A stretch of 55,116 bases of DNA, from the NCBI RefSeq assembly GCF_003501885.1, contig NZ_QWFA01000062.1:1-55116 (forward strand). Reading direction: 5' to 3'. This document shows positions 21,660 through 30,271 of the stretch, piece after piece. The DNA comes from Streptomyces globisporus. Its GTDB lineage: Bacteria > Actinomycetota > Actinomycetes > Streptomycetales > Streptomycetaceae. A model generated the notes under the pieces. The model worked only from the letters and a program-made list of their open reading frames with translations, was not told the DNA's origin and did not search any database. The number at the start of each line of letters is the position of its first letter. Within the stretch, counting starts at the first letter, position 1. The position numbers and the translations under genes were made by a program.

Positions 21660-22804
21660 CGCTCGACCGCCGGGCCGATCGCCTCGGCGAGCGCCTTCAC
21701 GTCGTCCTCGGTCGAGGTGTGGCCGAGCGAGAAGCGCAGGGTGCCCCGGGCCAGGTCCGGATCGGTTCCGGTGGCCAGGAGTACGTGGCTGGGCTGGGCG
21801 ATCCCGGCGGTGCAGGCGGAGCCGGTGGAGCATTCGATGCCCTGCGCGTCCAGCAGCAGGAGCAGGGAGTCGCCCTCGCAGCCGGGGAAGCTGAAATGGG
21901 CGTTGGCGGGCAGGCGTCCGGCCGGGTCCGGGTCGCCGCCGAGCACGGCGTCCGGCACGGCCAGGCGCACGGCGGTCACGAGCTCGTCGCGCAGGGCGCC
22001 CACGCGCCGGGCGAACTCCTCGCGCCGCTCGGCCGCCAGCCGTCCGGCGACCGCGAACGAGGCGACGGCGGGCACGTCCAGGGTGCCGGAGCGTACGTGC
22101 CGCTCCTGGCCGCCGCCGTGCAGGACGGGCACGGGGGTGTGGTCACGGCCCAGCAGCAGCGCGCCGATGCCGAACGGGCCGCCGATCTTGTGTCCGCTGA
22201 CCGTCATCGCGGCCAGTCCGGAGCGGGCGAAGTCGACCTCCAGCTGGCCGAACGCCTGGACCGCGTCGGCGTGCATGGGGATCCCGAACTCCGCCGCCAC
22301 CGCCGCCAGTTCACGTACCGGCATGATCGTGCCGATCTCGTTGTTGGCCCACATCACGGTGATCATCGCGATGTCGTCGGGGTTCCGGAGGATCGCCTCG
22401 CGCAGGTCCTCGGGGTGGACCCGGCCATGGCGGTCGACGGGGAGGTGGTCGACGTTCGCGCCCTCGTGTTCGGCGAGCCAGTCGACGGCGTCGAGGACGG
22501 CGTGGTGTTCGACGGGACCGGCGAGGACCCGGGTGCGGCGGGGGTCGGCGTCGCGGCGGGACCAGTAGAGGCCCTTGACCGCGAGGTTGTCGGCCTCCGT
22601 GCCGCCGGAGGTGAACACCACCTCGCTGGGGCGTGCGCCGAGGGAGTCGGCGAGGGCTTCTCTGGACTCCTCGACGGTGCGGCGGGCCCGGCGTCCGGCG
22701 GCGTGCAGCGAGGACGCGTTGCCGGTGACGGAGAGCTGGGCGGTCATCGCCCCGATCGCTTCGGGAAGCATCGGGGTGGTCGCGGCGTGGTCGAGGTAAG
22801 CCAT
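21635..22804 (-). CDS. Cysteine desulfurase (IscS/NifS type)
   Basis: 389 residues, a PLP enzyme that takes sulfur from cysteine as a persulfide for tRNA thiolation and Fe-S assembly. It starts [12 protein letters not shown], the standard opening. The PLP lysine is in [14 protein letters not shown], the persulfide cysteine in [20 protein letters not shown], and the EHHAVLD histidine stacks on PLP. Upstream residues in the open frame (MRGDQAV...) are not conserved, so ATG at 22804 is used. With mnmA nearby it probably supplies sulfur for U34 thiolation. Confidence 0.94.
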   Translation of the reverse strand: MAYLDHAATTPMLPEAIGAMTAQLSVTGNASSLHAAGRRARRTVEESREALADSLGARPSEVVFTSGGTEADNLAVKGLYWSRRDADPRRTRVLAGPVEHHAVLDAVDWLAEHEGANVDHLPVDRHGRVHPEDLREAILRNPDDIAMITVMWANNEIGTIMPVRELAAVAAEFGIPMHADAVQAFGQLEVDFARSGLAAMTVSGHKIGGPFGIGALLLGRDHTPVPVLHGGGQERHVRSGTLDVPAVASFAVAGRLAAERREEFARRVGALRDELVTAVRLAVPDAVLGGDPDPAGRLPANAHFSFPGCEGDSLLLLLDAQGIECSTGSACTAGIAQPSHVLLATGTDPDLARGTLRFSLGHTSTEDDVKALAEAIGPAVERARTAGLS

Positions 22805-22968
22805 GGTGGGGCCGATTCTACGAGCCCGGGGTGGGGTGCCCGCCGGGCGCGTCACGGCCTGGTCCCCGCGCACGCCTTCATGGAGTACGACGGACCGGTC
22901 GAAGGCCCCGGTCCGGAGCCCGATCCGGAACGGGGAGAGCGGCTCGCGGGGCCGCTTCGGGGCGTGCG

Positions 22969-23346
22969 TCAGCCGCCGATGCTCCAGGCGACGGTGCCGT
23001 TGGCGGTGACCAGGGCGGCGAGCACGGCGAGGTCGGCGACGCCCAGGGCGAGGCCGAGGAAGGCGCGTCCCCGGCGGCGGGTGTGACGGGCCAGAGCCAG
23101 CAGCGCCATCACGATCGCCATGGGCCCGAGCACGATGTTGAAGACCAGCAGCCCGACGAGGCCGAGGACGAACGAGGCGACGGCGAGACCGTCCGCCTCA
23201 CGGCCGAGGGCCCGGCGCGGAGCGGCGTCGGGAGTCTTCTCCGGCGCCGCACCCGGGTCGACGGCGTCCTTGTGGATGGCGGCGTCCGCACCCTTGTCGG
23301 CGGCGGCGTCCGTGCAGCGGGTGCGGTCGATGAGGGTGAGGGTCAT
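22969..23346 (-). CDS. DUF4190-type two-helix membrane protein
   Basis: 125 residues. A hydrophilic, Asp/Ala-rich N-terminal third precedes a DUF4190-like segment with two helices: [33 protein letters not shown] (helix and hairpin, about 53-85) and [21 protein letters not shown] (about 92-112). The ATG has AAGGAG eight bases upstream. Function unknown. The 51-residue membrane-protein gene lies 79 bases upstream on the same strand and the broken TetR gene is divergent beyond that. Confidence 0.85.
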   Translation of the reverse strand: MTLTLIDRTRCTDAAADKGADAAIHKDAVDPGAAPEKTPDAAPRRALGREADGLAVASFVLGLVGLLVFNIVLGPMAIVMALLALARHTRRRGRAFLGLALGVADLAVLAALVTANGTVAWSIGG

Positions 23347-23425
23347 GGTGCGAGCTCCTTCGGATCGGTACGGGAAACGGCAGGCTCGGCGGGTGCGGGT
23401 GCGGCGAGTCGGTTCGTACGGCGGG

Positions 23426-23581
23426 TCAGTGGGTGCGGCGCGATGTGCGCTCGCGCACGGCGAAGATCAGCAGCCAGCTGCCGATCACGGCCGCGGCGGC
23501 CAGCGTCAGCGGCAGCGGGATGTGGGCGACCGCCCCGAGGAGGATTCCCAGAAGGAGCAGCGCGGCGACGAGGACGAGCAC
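23426..23581 (-). CDS. 51-residue hydrophobic membrane protein
   Basis: A short gene: GTG start at 23581 with AGAGAGG seven bases upstream, TGA at 23426. The product begins MLVLVAALLLLGILLGAVAH, a first helix, then IPLPLTLAAAAVIGSWLLIF, a second helix, and ends with a basic tail RERTSRRTH, so a two-helix hairpin with the positive end inside. Codon third positions are G/C as in neighbours. Similar small membrane proteins sit beside TetR genes in other Streptomyces, from memory. It is divergent from the TetR gene. Confidence 0.75.
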   Translation of the reverse strand: MLVLVAALLLLGILLGAVAHIPLPLTLAAAAVIGSWLLIFAVRERTSRRTH

Positions 23582-23626
23582 GGCGGAACCTCTCTGTGCG
23601 ACGACGAAAGCCGTTCGGAGTACGAG

Positions 23627-23692
23627 TGTTCACTGACTTGAAAGTCTAAACCTCGCACCCTTCCCCAGACTCGGAGAACGGTTGTTTACTGA
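23627..23692. promoter_or_regulatory. Repeated TGTTYACTGA boxes between divergent genes, possible TetR operators
   Basis: TGTTCACTGA at 23627-23636 and TGTTTACTGA at 23683-23692 are direct repeats 56 bases apart, one near each divergent start. A 12-bp palindrome (GACTT, two bases, AAGTC at 23635-23646) overlaps the first. The layout fits autoregulation by the TetR gene and control of the small membrane gene. Confidence 0.5.
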
Positions 23693-23697
23693 ATGGC

Positions 23698-24286
23698 ATG
23701 AGTCACACTCCCGTCGGCATTCGCCGGACCCAGAAGCTCAGGACGCGCCAGGCCCTCCTGGACGCGGCGCTCGACCTCCTGGAGCACCAGAGTCTGAGCA
23801 GCCTGGGACTCCGGGAGGTGACCCGCGCCGCCGGGGTCACGCCGACGGCCTTCTACCGGCACTTCGAGGACACCGCGGCGCTCGGCGTCGCCTTGGTGGA
23901 GGAGGGACAGCGAGGAGCGGCTGGACCGCAGCGTGGCGGTGATAGCGCGTCATGTCGGCGCGCAGCCCGCCCACTTCCGGTTCATCGCGCGTGAGCAGCA
24001 CGGCGGGGTCGGCCCGGTGCGCGCGGCGATCGCGGCTCAACTGCGGCGGTTCGCCGAGGAGGTGGCGTGCGCGCTCGGCCAGGAGCCGGGGGCGGCGGGG
24101 TGGAGCGAGGAGGATCTGCTGATGCTCGGCGGCCTCTATGTGGACCACATGGTGATCACCACGTCGACCCTGCTGGAGGCCGGGCCGGAGGGTGAGGCGG
24201 AGGTCGTCCGGGTGGCCCGGCGACGCCTGCGGCTGGTCACCATCGGCCGCGCCCACTGGCTCGACGAGGCGCCCGCCGGGGAGTGA
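23698..24286 (+). pseudogene. TetR-family regulator broken by an internal deletion and frameshift
   Basis: The first frame encodes a good TetR DNA-binding domain: GIRRTQKLRTRQALLDAAL then LREVTRAAGVTPTAFYRHF (about residues 7-60), and loses homology after GVALVEEG near 23910. The rest of the protein continues in another frame from about 23913: SEERLDRSVAVIARHVGAQ, FRFIAREQHGGVGPVRAAI, LLMLGGLYVDHMVITTSTLLEA, ending at 24286. About 20 residues usually present between these parts appear to be missing, so a deletion shifted the frame. A 98-residue product with only the DNA-binding domain may still be made. No strong ribosome-binding site precedes the ATG. Confidence 0.85.
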
Positions 24287-24302
24287 CCAAGGCTGCACCC
24301 AC

Positions 24303-24347
24303 CCCGGACCGACAACGGCGCTGCCCCTGCCCGGACCGACAACGGCG
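24303..24347. repeat. Short tandem repeat after the TetR pseudogene
   Basis: The 18-mer CCCGGACCGACAACGGCG occurs exactly twice, at 24303-24320 and 24330-24347 (27-base period). Confidence 0.7.
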
Positions 24348-24379
24348 GCGCCCGTACGGTGCCGGCCCCGTACGGGCGC
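24348..24379. terminator. 12-bp perfect stem between convergent pseudogenes
   Basis: GCGCCCGTACGG at 24348-24359 pairs exactly with CCGTACGGGCGC at 24368-24379, with an eight-base loop. It lies in the convergent gap and can terminate from either side. Confidence 0.75.
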
Positions 24380-24407
24380 GGGAGCCGCCCCCGTACGTCC
24401 GTACGCC

Positions 24408-25147
24408 CTACTTCGTGCGCGGGGCCTTGGCGAGCTGGCGGGACTGGGCGACGAGGCGGTCGGCGCTGTCCCAGACCTCGGCGTCCTCCTCCAGGAAGCC
24501 GCCCGCGAGGTTACGGGTGGTGATGGCGACGCGCAGCGGGCCGGGCGCGGGGCGGCAGCGGATGTGGGTGGTCAGCTCGACGGTGGGGGTCCAGCCGGTC
24601 AGGCCCAGCTCGAACGAGGTCGGCGGCAGGGCGTCCACGGTGAGCAGCAGCGACAGCGGGTCGGGGTCGCGGCCGTCGGCCAGGCCGAACCAGCCGCGCA
24701 TCTCGCGGGCGGCAGGGCCGTGGTGCGGACGTCGTCGGGGAGCGTGTCCAGGTCGCCGTAGGTGGCCAGGACCCGGATGCGCTCGATCTCGCTGCCGTCC
24801 TCCGCGTACTGGAAGAGGGAGGCCTGGCCCGTGGAGAGGGTGCGGCCGGTCCGGACGGTCTGGGTGCGGATCACCGCGGGGCCGGGCACGGAGGCGGTGA
24901 GGTAGTGCGCCGAGACGGAGAACGGGTCGGGGTGCGGCAGGGCCTCGCCAAGAGCCCGGCCGAGCAGGGCCAGCAGATAGCCGCCGTTGACGGCGTGGAT
25001 GATCGTCCAGCCCGCGGAGAGCTCGGCGTCGTAGACGCCCTCCTCACGGAGGGTGACCGCCGTGTCCCGGTCGAACTCGCTGTCGCCGATGGTCGCCGGT
25101 GCGGTCGGCGCCGCTCCGGTCACTGCCTCAGTCGCTGCCTGTGCCAT
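24408..25147 (-). pseudogene. Acyl-CoA thioesterase family gene broken by an internal deletion
   Basis: The N-terminal hotdog half is in frame from ATG 25147: SEFDRDTAVTLREEGVYDAE, WTIIHAVNGGYLLALLGRAL, FSVSAHYLTASVPGPAVIRT, ending near DLDTLPDDVRTTALPP at about 24725. The C-terminal half is intact but in another frame: REMRGWFGLADGRDPDPLSL, LTVDALPPTSFELGLTGWTP, TRNLAGGFLEEDAEVWDSAD, stop at 24408. Family members are near 280 residues; here the joined halves give about 245, so roughly 40-60 residues of the linker are missing and the frame is shifted. Both halves look well conserved, implying recent damage. It faces the likewise broken TetR gene. Confidence 0.85.
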
Positions 25148-25219
25148 GGCATGCACGGTACATCCATCACCCTACTGAGCGGTAGCTTTTTGTGGGCCCC
25201 GTTACCCGGCCGACCCGCC

Positions 25220-25891
25220 CTACGTCGCCGCCGACCCCTCCTCGGCCCGCGCCGACGACCGGTTGTAGGCCCGGGGCGCCCGCCAGTGGAAGCGCAGCGC
25301 CAGCAGCCGCAGGACGAACGCGGCGATCACCGCCATCCCGCTGGTCAGCGCGTTCAGGGTGTCGAAGCGGATGCAGAGGACCACCATGGTCGCGCCGACG
25401 ATCGCGGGCACCGCGTACAGGTCGCGGTCCCAGCGCAGCAGCGAGGGGACCTCGTTGGCGAGGACATCGCGCAGCACACCGCCGCCGACCGCCGTGGCCA
25501 GGCCGAGCGCGGCGGACGCGGTGAGCCCGAGGCCGTACTCGTACGCCTTGACCGTGCCGGTGACGCAGAACAGGCCGAGCCCCGCCGCGTCGAAGACGTT
25601 GACGCCGACCTGGATGCGCTCCACGTGCGGGTGGAGGAAGAAGACCAGGCCGGCGGCGAACAGCGGGGTGATGAAGTAGCCGAGGTCGGTGAAGGCGGCG
25701 GGCGGGATCGCGCCGATCATGACGTCACGGAACAGCCCTCCGCCCAGCGCTGTCACCTCCGCGAGAACCGCGATGCCGAAGACATCGAAGTTCTTGCGGA
25801 CGGCGAGCAGGGCGCCCGAGATCGCGAAGACGAAGATCCCGACGAGGTCGAGCGCATGCTGGACGGAGGGCGTGAACAGTTCGGTGAGCAC
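25220..25891 (-). CDS. TRIC/UPF0126-family membrane channel
   Basis: 223 residues with seven helices built from two homologous UPF0126 units: each has a glycine-rich kinked motif, EVTALGGGLFRDVMIGAIPP near residues 50-70 and TAVGGGVLRDVLANEVPS near 135-155. Bacterial TRIC proteins form trimeric cation (potassium-like) channels; earlier annotations called them YadS or glycine transporters. The GTG at 25891 is used because upstream residues in the frame belong to antisense of the ABC gene. The C-terminus is basic and cytoplasmic. Independent of the dpp operon, whose stop lies 29 bases upstream on the same strand. Confidence 0.9.
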   Translation of the reverse strand: MLTELFTPSVQHALDLVGIFVFAISGALLAVRKNFDVFGIAVLAEVTALGGGLFRDVMIGAIPPAAFTDLGYFITPLFAAGLVFFLHPHVERIQVGVNVFDAAGLGLFCVTGTVKAYEYGLGLTASAALGLATAVGGGVLRDVLANEVPSLLRWDRDLYAVPAIVGATMVVLCIRFDTLNALTSGMAVIAAFVLRLLALRFHWRAPRAYNRSSARAEEGSAAT

Positions 25892-25920
25892 CGGCCAATT
25901 GTGCCGGTCCCGGGCGCTCC

Positions 25921-27218
25921 CTAGGCCTTGGGGCTGCCCTCCGCCTTCTTGGTGGCGTCCGAAGCCTCTTCCGCGGCGTCGGCAGCCTTCGCCTCGGTCT
26001 CCGTGGCGTCGGCCGTCTCCTTCTTGGTGTCCTCGGCCTCCGCCGCCTTCGCCTCGGTCTCCTTCTCCTTGGCGTTCGCGTCGGCCTGGGCCGGTACGGT
26101 CGCGGGCTCCTTCTTCGGGGCGTCCGCTGCCGGGGCCTCCGTCTCGCCCTCCGAGACCTCGACGGCCTCGGCCGCCACCGTCTCCGTCCCCGTGACCGCC
26201 TCGATGCCGGTCGCCAGGGTCTGCTTCACCGTGCCGGCCTCGATCTCGGCCGTGAAGTGGCAGGCCACCTTGTGACCGTCGCCGGTGTCCAGCAGCGGCG
26301 GGCGCTCCGTGGCGCACTTGGTCTCCTGCACCCACGGGCAGCGGGTGTGGAAGCGGCAGCCGGCCGGCGGGTTCGCCGGGGAGGGCAGGTCGCCGTGGAG
26401 CAGGATGCGCTCGCGGCGGTCCTCGACCTCGGGGTCGGGCACCGGGACGGCCGACATCAGCGCCTTGGTGTACGGGTGCCGGGGCCCCGCGTACAGCGCG
26501 TCGCTCGGGGCCTCCTCGACGAGCCCGCCGAGGTACATCACCCCGATGACGTCCGAGATGTGCCGGACGACCGCGAGGTCGTGCGCGATCACCAGGTAGG
26601 TCAGGCCGAGGGACTCCTGGAGCTCCTCCAGCAGGTTGATGACCTGTGCCTGGACCGAGACGTCGAGCGCGGAGACCGGCTCGTCGCAGATGATCACGTC
26701 CGGCTCCAGGACCAGCGCGCGGGCGATGCCGATGCGCTGGCGCTGGCCGCCGGAGAACTCGTGCGGGTAGCGGGAGAGCGCGTTGGAGGGCAGGCCGACC
26801 TTGGCCAGGATGTCCTTGATCTTCTCCCGGCGCTCCGTCTGGTCCTTGCCGATGCCGTGGGCGGCCATGCCCTCGGACAGGATCGACTCGATGTTCTGCC
26901 GGGGGTTGAGGCTGCCCAGCGGGTCCTGGAAGACCATCTGGAGGCGGCGGCGGAAGGCCCGCATCTCCTCGCCCGGCAGCTTCGCCAGGTCGGTGCCGTC
27001 GAAGACGACCCCGCCGTCGGTGATGTCGTTCAGCCGCAGGACCGCCCGGCCGAGCGTCGTCTTGCCGCAGCCCGACTCGCCGACCAGGCCGTACGTCTGA
27101 CCGGCCTCGATGGACAGCGAAACACCGTCGACCGCGTAGACATGGCCGACCGTACGGTCGAAGAAGAGGCCCTTCTTGACCGGGAAGTGGACTTTGACGT
27201 CGTCCAGTTCGAGAAGGC

Positions 27219-27222
<4 letters not shown>
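25921..27222 (-). CDS. dppF: Dipeptide/oligopeptide ABC transporter ATPase with a long acidic-basic tail
   Basis: 433 residues. The ATPase domain (about 1-330) has Walker A GESGCGKTTLGRAV, signature FSGGQRQRIGIARAL, Walker B VIICDEPVSALDVS and the oligopeptide C-terminal GCRFHTRCPW motif whose cysteines occur in peptide ABC ATPases. Past about residue 325 comes an unusual 110-residue tail rich in Ala, Glu, Lys and Thr (for example KEKETEAKAAEAEDTKKETA), absent from typical homologues and probably disordered or coiled-coil. The ATG overlaps the preceding dppD stop as ATGA. Last gene of the dpp operon. Confidence 0.92.
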
Positions 27223-28211
<989 letters not shown>

Positions 28212-28217
28212 GGGACT

Positions 28218-29180
28218 TCAGCCTCGCAACTTCGGGTCGAGGGCTTCGCGCATGGCCTCGCCGAGCAGGGTGAAGCCGAGGGCGGTGATGATGATCCCGA
28301 CGGCCGGGTAGGCGGCCATCATCGGCTCGTTGTCGAAGAAGCGCTGCGCCTGGGAGAGCATCACGCCCCACTCGGGAACGGCCGGGTCGGGGTTGCCGAG
28401 CCCCAGGTAGGACAGGGCCGCGGCCTCGATGATCGCGGTGGCCAGACTCAGGGTGGCCTGGACGATCACGGGGCTCAGCGAGTTCGGCAGGATCTGCGTG
28501 AGCACGATCCGCTTGCGCCGGATGCCGACCGCCTTCGCGGCGAGCACGTAGTCCGCACCGCCCTGCACCAGCATCGAACCGCGCAGCAGGCGGGCGAAGA
28601 TGGGGATCTGGACGACACCCACGGCGATCATCACCGTGGTCAGCGACTGGCCGAGCACGGCGGCGATGGAGACCGCGAGCAGCAGCGAGGGCAGCGACAG
28701 CATGATGTCGGTGAAGCGCATGATCACGGTGTCGACGCGCTGCCCGGCCTTGCCGCCGAGGGTGGCGGCGGCTCCGGAGAGCACACCGACGAGCGCGCCG
28801 ACGATCAGGCCGATGAGCATGGAGACCACACCGACGAGCAGCGTCTGCCGGGCGCCGACGAGCCAGCGGGAGAACATGTCTCGGCCCAGATGGTCCAGGC
28901 CGAACCAGTTCTCGCCGCGCATGCCGACGAACTTCCCCTGGTTGGGGAAGACTTCGCTGCGCCAGTTCTGTGCGGTCGCGCCGTGCGGGGCCAGCATCGG
29001 CCCGACGATGGCGACCAGGATGAACGCGGCGATGATGGCCGCGCCGATGATCGCCATCTTGCTGGAGCGCATGCGCCGGAACGCCTCGCGCCACAGGCTG
29101 CTGCCGCTGACGCTCTCGGTGCTCTGGGTCAGCTCGGCAAGACGGTCGATCTTGTCTGCTTTGTTGGTCAGGATCGTCAC
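28218..29180 (-). CDS. dppC: Peptide ABC transporter permease
   Basis: 320 residues. Cytoplasmic N-terminal 50 residues, a first helix (MAIIGAAIIAAFILVAIVGP), a periplasmic loop with NWFGLDHLGRDMFSRWLVGA, and five more helices. The EAA coupling loop reads DYVLAAKAVGIRRKRIVLTQ followed by ILPNSLSPVIVQ, as in OppC/DppC. GTG start one base from the dppB stop, so translation is coupled. Confidence 0.95.
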   Translation of the reverse strand: MTILTNKADKIDRLAELTQSTESVSGSSLWREAFRRMRSSKMAIIGAAIIAAFILVAIVGPMLAPHGATAQNWRSEVFPNQGKFVGMRGENWFGLDHLGRDMFSRWLVGARQTLLVGVVSMLIGLIVGALVGVLSGAAATLGGKAGQRVDTVIMRFTDIMLSLPSLLLAVSIAAVLGQSLTTVMIAVGVVQIPIFARLLRGSMLVQGGADYVLAAKAVGIRRKRIVLTQILPNSLSPVIVQATLSLATAIIEAAALSYLGLGNPDPAVPEWGVMLSQAQRFFDNEPMMAAYPAVGIIITALGFTLLGEAMREALDPKLRG

Positions 29181-29181
29181 G

Positions 29182-30186
29182 TCAGTGCACCCGCACTCTC
29201 GGGTCGATGATGCTGTACGCGAGGTCGACCAGCAGGTTGATCAGCACGTACACCATCGCGATGAAGAGAATGAACCCGACGAGGACCGGGTAGTCGCGGC
29301 CGTCGATCGCGGTACGGATGAAGGATCCGATGCCGCCGAAGTCGAAGACGGACTCGGTGAGGACCGCACCGGAGAGCAGGCTGCCGGTCAGCAGGCCGAC
29401 CGCGGTGATCACCGGCAGCAGCGCGTTGCGCAGCACGTGCCGACCGCGCACGGTCTTCTTGTCGAGGCCCTTGGACTCGGCCGTGCGGATGTAGTCCTCG
29501 CCCAGCACCTCCAGGACGCTGGCGCGGGTCATCCGGACGATGACGGCGAGCGGGATGGAGGCCAGTGCGACGGCGGGCAGGATCAGGTGCATGATCGCGT
29601 CCCAGCTGGCGTCGAACTCGCCGGTCAACAACCCGTCCAGCACCGCGAATCCGGTGACGTCGGTGGCGTTGATGCCGGTGGTGAGGCGGCCCTGGCTCGG
29701 GAACCAGCCCAGCTCCACGGAGAAGATCCCGCGCAGCAGCATGGCCAGGAAGAAGACCGGGATGCAGATGCCCAGCAGCGATCCGGAGACCGAGGCGACA
29801 TCCAGCCAGCCGCCGCGGTGCTTGGCCGCCAGGTAGCCCATCGGGATGCCCACGACCACGGCGATCAGGATCGCGGCGACGCTGAGCTCCACGGTGGCCG
29901 GGAAGCGCAGGGCGAACTCGTCCCACACCGGCTGGCCGGTCTGGGTGGAGGTTCCGAGGTCGAGCTCGAAGATGCGCTTGAGGAAGCGCCAGTACTGCAC
30001 GTGCACCGGCTCGTCGAGCCCGAGTGCACGGTTGATTCTCGCCACTTCGGCTTCGGTGGCCCGCTCGCCCAGGATCGCTGAGGCGGGTCCGCCGGGCAGT
30101 CGGTTCAGCCAGAGGAACAGCAGGACCGACAGGCCGAGCAGGGTGGGAATGAGCTGGAGAAGTCTTCTTACGACGAGTCGCAGCAC
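29182..30186 (-). CDS. dppB: Peptide ABC transporter permease
   Basis: 334 residues, six helices. VLRLVVRRLLQLIPTLLGLS opens the protein as in OppB/DppB; the coupling loop is VLGEDYIRTAESKGLDKKTV then HVLRNALLPVITAVG. The GTG at 30186 has GAAAGGGG six bases upstream; a longer frame to 30234 is not conserved. The gene follows dppA after a hairpin, as expected when the binding protein is made in excess. Confidence 0.94.
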   Translation of the reverse strand: MLRLVVRRLLQLIPTLLGLSVLLFLWLNRLPGGPASAILGERATEAEVARINRALGLDEPVHVQYWRFLKRIFELDLGTSTQTGQPVWDEFALRFPATVELSVAAILIAVVVGIPMGYLAAKHRGGWLDVASVSGSLLGICIPVFFLAMLLRGIFSVELGWFPSQGRLTTGINATDVTGFAVLDGLLTGEFDASWDAIMHLILPAVALASIPLAVIVRMTRASVLEVLGEDYIRTAESKGLDKKTVRGRHVLRNALLPVITAVGLLTGSLLSGAVLTESVFDFGGIGSFIRTAIDGRDYPVLVGFILFIAMVYVLINLLVDLAYSIIDPRVRVH

Positions 30187-30222
30187 CCCGCATGCCCCTT
30201 TCTCACGTGCGTCGAAGCAGGA

Positions 30223-30255
30223 CCGCCCGGCCACCTGGTTGCTGTGGCCGGGCGG
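30223..30255. terminator. Hairpin between dppA and dppB, probable attenuating terminator
   Basis: CCGCCCGGCCAC at 30223-30234 pairs exactly with GTGGCCGGGCGG at 30244-30255 (nine-base loop), between the dppA stop and the dppB start on the minus strand. It should reduce read-through so that DppA outnumbers the membrane complex, and stabilise dppA mRNA. Confidence 0.75.
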
Positions 30256-30271
30256 ACCCGCTGGTGTGCGA

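Noticed and set aside
17733..21833. A 1366-codon open frame on the minus strand
   Set aside because: Only its last 179 codons (LOG protein) are real; the rest is antisense or out of frame to hydrolase, mnmA and amidase genes and has Arg/Gly-rich shadow composition.
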